Source of the DNA: Elusimicrobiota bacterium
GTDB taxonomy: Bacteria; CG03; SLGR01; PWQF01
DNA length: 6,594 nucleotides
Direction of reading: 5' to 3'
Assembly: GCA_003557485.1 (NCBI GenBank)
Contig: PWOI01000092.1
Span: forward strand, 1-6,594
The notes below the pieces were generated by a model, which did no database searches, was not told where the DNA came from, and saw only the letters and a program-made list of their open reading frames with translations. A program made the translations under genes and the position numbers. Positions 1-6,029 of the stretch are shown one piece after another (positions within the stretch are counted from its first letter, which is position 1; the number at the start of each line of letters is the position of its first letter).

Positions 1-394
1 AGGTAAGGGTGCTGAATACATCCTCAAGCTTATAAGCTCCTCCGCTCCCTGAAGTTATTTTAACCCCGGCAGCAGTGCTGTGGTAATGGCCCGGGTTCCA
101 TATGTCATAGGGAAAGAAACTTACCTCCCGGTTAAGGTGAGTGAAAGTAAAAGGCTCCTGACCCAGGTCCCGGGCATAGAAATTTTTAACATCCTCTGCC
201 GGATCCTTTGTAAGCAAAATCCGTCCTTCAATCTCTCCGGCCATAATTCCCCCGAAAACTTTCGGGGCATCTTCAAAGGCGCCGGGATAATCAGGGATAG
301 AGGTATTGCCTGTATATTCATTACCCGTCTGCCCCGGTAGGATCTTCACCTGAGCAAGTCCGAAAACTATAATAAGTATCAATAATTTTTTCAT
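1..394 (-). CDS. Small secreted protein of unknown function (5' part, runs off window)
   Basis: This reading frame opens at ATG 394-392 and stays open for 131 codons to the left edge, so the C-terminus is missing. The start is fixed by a GGAGGT Shine-Dalgarno site at 399-404 and a promoter about 30 nt upstream. The N-terminus (MKKLLILIIVFGLAQ) is a short signal peptide, so the product is probably exported. A segment at residues 33-39 (IPDYPGA) is followed at 61-77 by a pattern with LLTKDPAEDVKNFYARDL. Together they resemble small secreted proteins of unknown function that pair a 'YPGA' motif with a helix of the type 'T.DSPEKVVAFYK..L'. That resemblance is from memory and is not a named family assignment. 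The rest is soluble, with aromatic residues around 93-105 (FFPYDIWNPGHYH). The gene is divergent from the adhesin operon and has its own promoter, so a functional link is unproven. An 86-codon frame on the opposite strand (80-340) is its shadow. Confidence 0.8.
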   Translation of the reverse strand, partial: MKKLLILIIVFGLAQVKILPGQTGNEYTGNTSIPDYPGAFEDAPKVFGGIMAGEIEGRILLTKDPAEDVKNFYARDLGQEPFTFTHLNREVSFFPYDIWNPGHYHSTAAGVKITSGSGGAYKLEDVFSTLT

Positions 395-398
395 AAAT

Positions 399-404
399 AC
401 CTCC
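399..404 (-). promoter_or_regulatory. Ribosome-binding site of the minus-strand gene
   Basis: On the minus strand GGAGGT lies 4 nt before ATG 394-392. It supports that start and that strand over the overlapping plus-strand open frame. Confidence 0.75.
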
Positions 405-430
405 GCGAAGTTACTCTTTTCTATGGGGAT

Positions 431-459
431 TTTATACCAGATAAAGAAAGAAAATTCAA
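431..459 (-). promoter_or_regulatory. Sigma70-type promoter with extended -10 for the minus-strand gene
   Basis: Read on the minus strand, TTGAAT (459-454) is followed after exactly 17 nt by TATAAA (436-431). TGG directly precedes the -10, giving an extended -10 element (TGGTATAAA). Transcription would begin near 424, leaving a leader of about 30 nt with the Shine-Dalgarno site. Both hexamers match consensus at four or more positions with ideal spacing, so this is the best promoter in the window. Calling it housekeeping-sigma dependent is an inference from consensus. Confidence 0.65.
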
Positions 460-535
460 TGAAAAAGAAATAGCTTAAAATGCTATCTCCCGGTTCCGGG
501 AATTATGCTTGAGGACATATATTAGCGCGTACCTT

Positions 536-572
536 TTGAAATTTTACGGGAATTGTATAATAATTATATAAT
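536..572 (+). promoter_or_regulatory. Candidate promoter for the adhesin operon
   Basis: Two perfect TATAAT hexamers lie at 556-561 and 567-572. The only good -35-like sequence, TTGAAA at 536-541, is 14 nt from the first box and 25 nt from the second. Neither spacing is ideal, so either the -35 is poor or an activator or alternative sigma factor is used. Initiation here would give a leader of roughly 135-150 nt before ATG 714. A weaker alternative uses TATATT at 681-686 and would give a short leader. Confidence 0.3.
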
Positions 573-603
573 AGGCTCCAAAATATAAAATAAAGGTGTA
601 AAT

Positions 604-632
604 AAATTAATAAACCTAAGCAAAAATTAATA
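604..632 (+). repeat. Nine-base direct repeat in the adhesin leader
   Basis: AAATTAATA occurs at 604-612 and again at 624-632, 20 bp apart start to start. That is about two helical turns, so the copies face the same side of the DNA. This could be a regulator site or just a product of the AT-rich composition. Nothing else supports a regulatory role. Confidence 0.3.
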
Positions 633-713
633 CCGGCCAGAAGAAGAGACTCTTATTTTAATCAAATAATTCTCAAACCCTATATTACAGCCCTCCGGAA
701 ACATTACTGAAAA

Positions 714-3700
714 ATGAAAAGATTCCTTAAAACTGCCGGGTATATTAAAACAGCTGCCATAACTTCCTTTCTGTTGTTCCTTGCCTATACTCCTGTTTTT
801 GCGGAACCCATTGGAATATCAGACAGCTCACAGCTGGAAAATATAAGCAACGACTTAAGCGGCGATTATATTTTAACCCAGGATATTGACTGCAGCGCCC
901 ACGGCAAATTTACTCCAATCGGAGACGCAGCAAATCCCTTTTTAGGTTCTCTTGAGGGAGGGGGATATGAAATTCAGAATCTTGACCTTGACGACCCGGA
1001 TTATGCGGGTCTTTTTGGGGTAATAGGCTCCACCGGTCTCGTTGAAAACCTTACAATAAACGGGGTCACTCTTGACAGGGGTTCCGAAGGAGTGGCCGAA
1101 GCAGGCGGCGGCCTGGCCGGTCTTAACCTGGGAAAAATTGACACGGTAAAGGTTATTATTAAGTCAGACGATTTTATTGAGGCAGGTTCATCTGCGTACT
1201 CAGGCGGGCTGGTGGGGAGAAACGAAGGAGAAATTTATGACTCCATAGTGGTTTTGAACGGTCAGGTTCGCAGCGCATTATCAACGGACAGAATAGGCGG
1301 GTTTATTGGCCATTTAAATGGCGGCCCCGTGCGGCGGTGCGCGGTTATCGGCTCGGGAAGCGTGGTCTTAACCAGCAACGAGTATGTAGGGGGGTTTGCA
1401 GCCCATGTGGGAACCGGCCTTGGTAATGATGAGTTATCCGATATTTATGTCAATGTGCATGTCGATGCCAGCGGAGCAGATGACCAATCGCGTGTTGGCG
1501 GTCTGATAGGCAGTTTTAACACTTCAAAAACTGTAGGTATGATGTATATGGCCGGTTTAATTTCCTTAGGTGGAGAAGTGGTGTACCATTCAACAGGCGC
1601 TTTAATCGGATATTCACAGTATACCAATCCCGACGGCAGTGGTATGTACTGGGATTATGAGTCCACAACGGTTGACATATCGGACACGGATGAAAAACTT
1701 ACCGAAGCAAAATCATTTTCCACTTCGGAAATGACTTATTCTTACGATGCCTGGGATCCCCCCGGCGATTCAGCTGGGCCTTACTACAACTGGGACTTTG
1801 ACACCGTATGGGCTCATGATGAGAGTGGGGAGATAAACGGCGGCTACCCTGTTTTTATACGGCAAGTAGAGACTATTCCTCCAACTGACTTTACCGGCAC
1901 GGCAACCTCAACCACAACAATACACTGGAGCTGGCAGCATTCTTCTACCGATACCATAGACGGGTTTGAAGTGAGAAGTTCAACCGGCGGCATTTATTTA
2001 TCCTCAGCAACGTTAACTGCAGATACAACTGATTATTTCCAGTCCGGACTTACGGCAAATACATCTTCTCACTACTATAAGATATATGCTGTTAGCGAAG
2101 CCGGTTATTCGGCTGATTTCAGTTCGGCCCCGGTTTACCCGGTATATACAGAGGCAAGAGTACCGGAAAATCTTGATACGGCCCAGGTTTATATAAGTTC
2201 GGCAACATTGACCTGGGATATAAACGATAATCCCCCAGGGACAAGGTTCGGTATCTCTTATTCAACTGACTCAAATTTTAAAGTAAACGTATCCACCCCT
2301 GTAGATATTAATGATAATCTTACGGCAAATACAACAGATGTAAAAGATTTAACCTCCGATACTACCTACTATTTCCGTGCCTGGGCTTATAACGGCAACG
2401 AAATAATGACAGCTTTTTCCAATACCGCAGGCACGACAACCCTGAAATTGGGCATTCCGCCGCCCGCGCCGGAAGATTTTACCGGTATTGTACTCTCGTC
2501 GACTTCCCTTAAATGGCAGTGGGAACTTTCAGCGGGAGCCACCGCCTACTATATATATGACGGTTCCGATACATTGCTTCAGACCGTTTATGAACCTGCT
2601 CAGGAGTGGACGGAAAGCGGATTGGAACCCAATATAAAATACAGCCGATGGATAAAAGCGGGCAACGAATACGGCGTAAGCGAATCTTCATCAACTGATT
2701 CTGCCTATACATACGCCGCTCCCCCCCACAGCCTTGTATTTGATGAAGTAAACTTCAGTTCGGTTACGGTTTCCTGGTCCACCTCTACCGCAAATCCTGC
2801 CGGAACGAGGTTCGGCATATCTTATTCCACCGATTCAACCTTTTCCGCAGCCGTTACCACCCCGACGGATTTTAATTCAGACCTTACAGCCGGCACCACG
2901 GATATTTTCAACCTTACGCATAATACAACATACTATTTTAAAGCTTACGCTTTCAACGATGAAGGTTCCTGGCCGGGGACAGACCAGTATTCAGCCACGG
3001 CAAGTACCCGGACCAGGAAGGATCCCACTCTTATTTCCACTCCGGGCAACTTAATTTTAAACGAGTTTTTTGATTTTTGGACTGAAGATAATGCAGACTA
3101 CTGGACCTGGGACGGAGCAGCGGGGCGGCTTCAAAAGTCACCTGGGGAGCCGCTGGCGGGAGATTATAATATCTCTCTTACCCCGGTAGGAAGTCACGAT
3201 ACCCTCATAAATAATATAGGTTCGGAGTTTGAGTCCGGGAAAACTTACAGGGCTGAAATATGGGTAAAAGGAACAAGCGGGGTAAGGGTAAGGGCGGGAA
3301 TACGGTGGTCAGGGAGTAATCAATACGGTCCATATGCTGAGCTGGAGAATGACCGGTGGACAAAAGTCACACACAACCGTCAGCGGGATGTAGAGGGGAC
3401 TGATGACGGACTCATTATTTCCGTACTGGAAAGCGTGGAGGGCGCCCGCCCCGAGGTAACTGTGGGCGCTGCCTGGCTGGGGGAGAACGATCCCCCCCTA
3501 AGCTGGCCGGCTGGTATTCTTTATTTATCCCCCGTTGAAGTCTATGAAAATGAATCTTTTGACCGGGTCTTTACCTTAACCCTGGCAAATGAACAGTTTT
3601 CCGAAAGCCTGGATGCGGCCCATTTATCACTTTCAGAAGATTTTGCGGGGCTAAGTATCGATTCATTAAACAGGGTAAACTCCACGACTGCCACGGTAAG

Positions 3701-5063
3701 CATCTCCGGCAGCCTATCGTACGGTTCCGGTTCCGGAAAAATAATTGTTAACGAAGACGGACTGGATGGAGAAGAGGCTCTTGAAGCGTCCGCTGTAGTG
3801 GTTCCCGTTATAAGAGCTTTTCCCCACCAGGAAGGGTTTGAGCACGGAGGGGATATCCCCCCCGGATGGAGGCTTTACGGAAGTTTATATATAAGTGATA
3901 CGGGGACACATAACAGGACGGGGGACTACTCTGTTGCCGTCGGGGCCGGCGATAATACTGCCCACGAGATGGAATCTGTTCTGTTTGATTATAGCGGATT
4001 AACTGCAGAAGATATCTCTTTCTGGTACAGGGGAACTTCCACGGCTGCGGGAAGCACAATAACCGTGGTAGCATCTACTGACGGGGGGGAAACTTATACG
4101 GTTCCTGTCCTGGACACGGTCTCAATAACAGCAGATTCCGGTTTTTATGAGCTAAGCGCCGACCGGGACCTAAGCCCGCTGCAGGATGAAAGCTCAGTCA
4201 AATTTAAGTGGACTATTTTCCGTACAGGTGGAATTATTAGCTTGGATGACATAACTTTTTCCGCTGCGGATATCGCCCCGGCAGCCGTAAGCAACCTGGA
4301 AGCAGAAGCTCTTTTGGATGGCGGCATTGAACTTACCTGGACCTCACCCCAGGATATAACGGGCGGGGAGTACAGGATCAGGTGGTCAACTGATTCGGCG
4401 GTTGACTGGGAAAGCGACTGGGCGGAAACCGAGGGGTTATGGGAAGATGAAGATAACAGGTTCAGTCTCACGTTTGCAACAGACACCCTTGAGGGAGGAG
4501 CCCATTCCTACAGTGTAGAAAACCTTGACGGGGGAGTTGAATATTTCTTCAGGATGTGGATTAAGGATGATGCAGGAAACTGGTCTGATATTTCTAATCC
4601 TTCAAACGCTACGGTGGTTCAGATAACGGAGGTGAATGTTGTTACCGAAACTCATTATTTCGGACAGCTTGACCTGGAGCAGTCAACTATGACTGTTGAA
4701 GCAATAAAGGTAATTAATACAGGTAATGTCCCCCTTAATTACAGCATAAAGGCATCTACAATTACGGAGGAAACCCCCTGGGTTTTCGGATCGGAGCCGG
4801 GGTGGGACAGGTTTGTTCTGATGGCAGCTTTTCACGACAGCAAACCCACAGAAGAAGAGTTCGCTGTAAATGATAATATAGTTGGCTCCGACTATATTGC
4901 CTGCAGCGGGACCGTTTATACCATTGACAATACCCAGGCCGGGGTAAGTATCCCCAAGGGCGGAGAGCTGGATTTGTGGATATATTTCATAATGCCCCGG
5001 CAGACCACAACTCCTCAACTGCAGGAAATGATGATAACAATAGGAGCTCAGAAAGATGAATAA
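714..5063 (+). CDS. Giant modular surface adhesin-like protein (GLUG beta-helix, FnIII, jelly-roll domains)
   Basis: This is a 1449-residue secreted protein, probably a surface adhesin or glycan-binding fibre component. Residues 1-30 are a signal peptide with cleavage likely after PVFA. The domains in order are:
- 31-382, GLUG-type beta-helix with repeats at about 98, 132, 164, 195, 226, 262 and 295, closing with the family-typical WDFDTVW (360-366) and NGGYPVF (375-381);
- 388-478, 483-580, 582-668 and 669-770, four FnIII domains in an A-B-A'-B' order;
- 779-922, CBM4-like jelly roll (NLILNEFFDFW start);
- 935-1033, Ig-like domain;
- 1034-1187, choice-of-anchor-J/cleaved-adhesin-like jelly roll (FEHGGDIPPGW at 1042-1052, ISLDDITF at 1175-1182);
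- 1188-1302, FnIII;
- 1304-1449, a domain related to the small protein starting at 6030.
No catalytic motif was recognised. An in-frame TGA at 708-710 excludes any earlier start. The Shine-Dalgarno site is weak or absent, and the stop overlaps the next gene. Domain names come from motif recognition, not a profile search. Confidence 0.88.
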   Translation: MKRFLKTAGYIKTAAITSFLLFLAYTPVFAEPIGISDSSQLENISNDLSGDYILTQDIDCSAHGKFTPIGDAANPFLGSLEGGGYEIQNLDLDDPDYAGLFGVIGSTGLVENLTINGVTLDRGSEGVAEAGGGLAGLNLGKIDTVKVIIKSDDFIEAGSSAYSGGLVGRNEGEIYDSIVVLNGQVRSALSTDRIGGFIGHLNGGPVRRCAVIGSGSVVLTSNEYVGGFAAHVGTGLGNDELSDIYVNVHVDASGADDQSRVGGLIGSFNTSKTVGMMYMAGLISLGGEVVYHSTGALIGYSQYTNPDGSGMYWDYESTTVDISDTDEKLTEAKSFSTSEMTYSYDAWDPPGDSAGPYYNWDFDTVWAHDESGEINGGYPVFIRQVETIPPTDFTGTATSTTTIHWSWQHSSTDTIDGFEVRSSTGGIYLSSATLTADTTDYFQSGLTANTSSHYYKIYAVSEAGYSADFSSAPVYPVYTEARVPENLDTAQVYISSATLTWDINDNPPGTRFGISYSTDSNFKVNVSTPVDINDNLTANTTDVKDLTSDTTYYFRAWAYNGNEIMTAFSNTAGTTTLKLGIPPPAPEDFTGIVLSSTSLKWQWELSAGATAYYIYDGSDTLLQTVYEPAQEWTESGLEPNIKYSRWIKAGNEYGVSESSSTDSAYTYAAPPHSLVFDEVNFSSVTVSWSTSTANPAGTRFGISYSTDSTFSAAVTTPTDFNSDLTAGTTDIFNLTHNTTYYFKAYAFNDEGSWPGTDQYSATASTRTRKDPTLISTPGNLILNEFFDFWTEDNADYWTWDGAAGRLQKSPGEPLAGDYNISLTPVGSHDTLINNIGSEFESGKTYRAEIWVKGTSGVRVRAGIRWSGSNQYGPYAELENDRWTKVTHNRQRDVEGTDDGLIISVLESVEGARPEVTVGAAWLGENDPPLSWPAGILYLSPVEVYENESFDRVFTLTLANEQFSESLDAAHLSLSEDFAGLSIDSLNRVNSTTATVSISGSLSYGSGSGKIIVNEDGLDGEEALEASAVVVPVIRAFPHQEGFEHGGDIPPGWRLYGSLYISDTGTHNRTGDYSVAVGAGDNTAHEMESVLFDYSGLTAEDISFWYRGTSTAAGSTITVVASTDGGETYTVPVLDTVSITADSGFYELSADRDLSPLQDESSVKFKWTIFRTGGIISLDDITFSAADIAPAAVSNLEAEALLDGGIELTWTSPQDITGGEYRIRWSTDSAVDWESDWAETEGLWEDEDNRFSLTFATDTLEGGAHSYSVENLDGGVEYFFRMWIKDDAGNWSDISNPSNATVVQITEVNVVTETHYFGQLDLEQSTMTVEAIKVINTGNVPLNYSIKASTITEETPWVFGSEPGWDRFVLMAAFHDSKPTEEEFAVNDNIVGSDYIACSGTVYTIDNTQAGVSIPKGGELDLWIYFIMPRQTTTPQLQEMMITIGAQKDE
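1005..1643 (+). repeat. GLUG-type protein repeats within the adhesin
   Basis: These are seven degenerate peptide repeats built around the pattern GG-(L/F)-x-G. They begin near residues 98 (AGLFG), 132 (GGLAG), 164 (GGLVG), 195 (GGFIG), 226 (GGFAA), 262 (GGLIG) and 295 (GALIG). Spacing is 31-36 residues. The first has AG and the seventh GA in place of GG, and the fourth ends in AA instead of x-G. Such repeats are known to form right-handed parallel beta-helices in bacterial adhesins. The repetition is at protein level; no exact DNA repeat is present. Confidence 0.8.
1875..3020 (+). repeat. Tandem duplication of a two-domain FnIII unit (A-B-A'-B')
   Basis: FnIII domains 1 and 3 resemble each other. 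They share a DFTG start, alternating Trp (WSW and WQW) and an S-G-L turn before the Tyr-rich strands. Domains 2 and 4 resemble each other more closely. The peptide GTRFGISYSTDS is identical at residues 509-520 and 697-708, 188 residues apart, and both carry a later TTYYF motif. The unit of about 188 residues (roughly 564 bp) therefore appears to have been duplicated in tandem. Confidence 0.7.
5042..5063 (+). promoter_or_regulatory. Ribosome-binding site and translational-coupling overlap
   Basis: AGGAG at 5042-5046 lies 9 nt before ATG 5056 and sits inside the end of the adhesin gene. The second gene's start and the adhesin's TAA stop overlap by 8 bp (ATGAATAA). Ribosomes finishing the adhesin could therefore reinitiate on the second gene. 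This supports one operon and coordinated production of the two proteins. Confidence 0.7.
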
Positions 5064-5937
5064 GGTAAAGTTTTTTGCATATGCGCTGATATTGTTTTTA
5101 GTCAGCGGATTGCTTATGGCAAGTGTAAGCATAGGGACCAGGTACGGAACAATAGTACTTGAAGAAGTTTCACCAGGCAGGGTATATAATATAACCGAGA
5201 TGAGAGATTTGCCGTATACGGTAATAAACAGGGGATCCACAAAAGGCAATGTTAACATAACGGTCTTTCCGCCCCGTGAACCCCGGGAAGATTATGAACC
5301 CATAGCCGACCCCAACTGGCTTACGGTAAGGCCCTCGGAGTTTGAACTTGAAGCGGGAGAAAGCATGCCCACAAGCCTCATACTTAATATCCCTGATGAT
5401 GAGAAGTATAAGGGGAGGCATTTCCATGCCCTTATAAGAGTCCAGAGCGGCCGGGGCGGGGGTGTCGGAGCAGCAGTAGTAAACAATTTCTTTTTTTCTG
5501 TTGGTTCTCCCGGCCCCGAGGCTGTCAGAGAAGCCAGGGCCCGTGAGGTTCTTTCGGATTTGAACTATGATGTTAACCCCGAATCCCTTTTTATTGAAGT
5601 CCCGGCCGGAGAAGAATTTGATATTCTCCAGGAGCTGGACAGAAGTCTGCAGATAATAAACAGGGGGAGGCAGGATGTGAAACTTGTTATAAACAGTATT
5701 GAAAACAGACCGGGATATTCTGCTGCCGACGGATATTCATTTACTTCTTCGCCCGAGTACCTGTGGGCGGAGCCCGGGACGATGGCAATAGAAAGCTACC
5801 AGGTAAGGGACGTTAATCTGTTTGCAAAGATACCAGAGGAGTATAAAGGAGAGAAGCTGATGTTTCTTGTCGGGGTCCATCCGGAGGGGATGGATTTTGC
5901 GAACCTTTATTCAAGAGTTTTTGTAAGTGTAAAATAG
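5056..5937 (+). CDS. Exported protein with two tandem Ig-like domains, possible assembly chaperone or anchor
   Basis: This is a 293-residue protein. A hydrophobic signal peptide (residues about 4-22, cleavage likely near LLMA-S) places it in the periplasm or outside the cell. The mature part is two related beta-sandwich domains, about 26-148 and 150-293. Both carry INRG (57-60 and 201-204) followed by a Val/Ile-rich strand. Both end with an IP-acidic-YKG motif before the last strands (112-120 and 259-265). The pattern 'WLTVRPSEFELEAGES...LNIPDDEKYKGRHF' is typical of exported Ig-like domains of the COG1470/DUF916-like kind. Unlike DUF916 proteins of Gram-positives, it has no C-terminal membrane anchor. 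Two Ig domains in a small exported protein next to a subunit gene recall periplasmic pilus chaperones. I cannot see the signature Arg/Lys of PapD-type chaperones, so that role is inferred from context. Translation is probably coupled to the upstream adhesin. Confidence 0.8.
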   Translation: MNKVKFFAYALILFLVSGLLMASVSIGTRYGTIVLEEVSPGRVYNITEMRDLPYTVINRGSTKGNVNITVFPPREPREDYEPIADPNWLTVRPSEFELEAGESMPTSLILNIPDDEKYKGRHFHALIRVQSGRGGGVGAAVVNNFFFSVGSPGPEAVREARAREVLSDLNYDVNPESLFIEVPAGEEFDILQELDRSLQIINRGRQDVKLVINSIENRPGYSAADGYSFTSSPEYLWAEPGTMAIESYQVRDVNLFAKIPEEYKGEKLMFLVGVHPEGMDFANLYSRVFVSVK

Positions 5938-5954
5938 GAAGGAGGTGCTTATAG

Positions 5955-5971
5955 CAAAACAAGGTGTTTTG
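5955..5971 (+). other. Small hairpin between the second and third genes
   Basis: CAAAACA and TGTTTTG form a perfect 7-bp stem around a three-base AGG loop. It is AT-rich and weak, and no T-tract follows, so it is not an intrinsic terminator. It could mark an RNA-processing site or protect the 5' end of the downstream message, but this is speculative. Confidence 0.4.
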
Positions 5972-6015
5972 GTAGGGAAAGGAAGGAAAAATAATGAAAG
6001 AGAAGGAAAGTGTAA

Positions 6016-6023
6016 AAGGAGGT
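6016..6023 (+). promoter_or_regulatory. Perfect Shine-Dalgarno site that decides the start of the third gene
   Basis: AAGGAGGT lies 7 nt before ATG 6030, counted from the end of GGAGG. It favours that start over the in-frame ATG at 5994, which has only a loose GGAAGGA upstream and would put twelve charged residues before the signal peptide. It is the strongest translation signal in the operon. Confidence 0.8.
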
Positions 6024-6029
6024 AAGAGA

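Larger units (their letters stand above)
395..713. other. Divergent AT-rich intergenic region and adhesin leader
   Basis: This 319-bp gap separates the two divergent genes and holds no convincing gene or RNA gene. From left to right it contains:
- the minus-strand Shine-Dalgarno site and promoter;
- two adjacent small palindromes, ATAGC/GCTAT at 470-486 and TCCCGG/CCGGGA at 488-501;
- an AT-rich stretch from about 539 with two TATAAT boxes (556-561 and 567-572);
- a nine-base direct repeat AAATTAATA (604-612 and 624-632);
- a small palindrome AAGAG-A-CTCTT (644-654);
- a weak second promoter possibility with TATATT at 681-686.
No intrinsic terminator or recognisable riboswitch was seen. Confidence 0.6.
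5938..6029 (+). other. Purine-rich 92-bp gap with an orphan Shine-Dalgarno sequence
   Basis: No terminator separates the second and third genes, so co-transcription is likely. The gap starts with a perfect AAGGAGGT (5939-5946) followed 4 nt later by ATA, not by a normal start codon. Next comes a 7-bp hairpin (5955-5971). From about 5972 to the next gene the plus strand is almost entirely A and G. The second AAGGAGGT (6016-6023) serves the downstream gene. A 24-codon frame from ATA 5951 ends at TAA 6023-6025; I do not call it a gene. Confidence 0.6.

Noticed and set aside
80-340. 86-codon plus-strand open frame
   Set aside because: It is the shadow of the minus-strand gene, which has a signal peptide, a Shine-Dalgarno site and a promoter. 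The plus frame has no ribosome site.
488-501. TCCCGG/CCGGGA palindrome considered as a terminator
   Set aside because: It has only a two-base gap, no following T-tract, and no gene ending next to it on either strand.
1005-3020. Repetitive adhesin sequence considered as a CRISPR or DNA satellite
   Set aside because: The repetition exists only at protein level with many synonymous changes; there are no regularly spaced identical DNA repeats.
4683-5258. 191-codon minus-strand open frame
   Set aside because: It lies antisense across the junction of two well-supported genes, and its protein shows no coherent domain. The plus-strand frames carry clear Ig and FnIII patterns.
5955-5971. Hairpin considered as a terminator after the second gene
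   Set aside because: The stem is AT-rich and is followed by purines rather than a T-tract, so intrinsic termination is not expected.
5994-6029. Earlier in-frame ATG for the third gene
   Set aside because: It would add twelve mostly charged residues before the signal peptide, and its upstream sequence is weaker than the perfect AAGGAGGT before ATG 6030. It is still possible.
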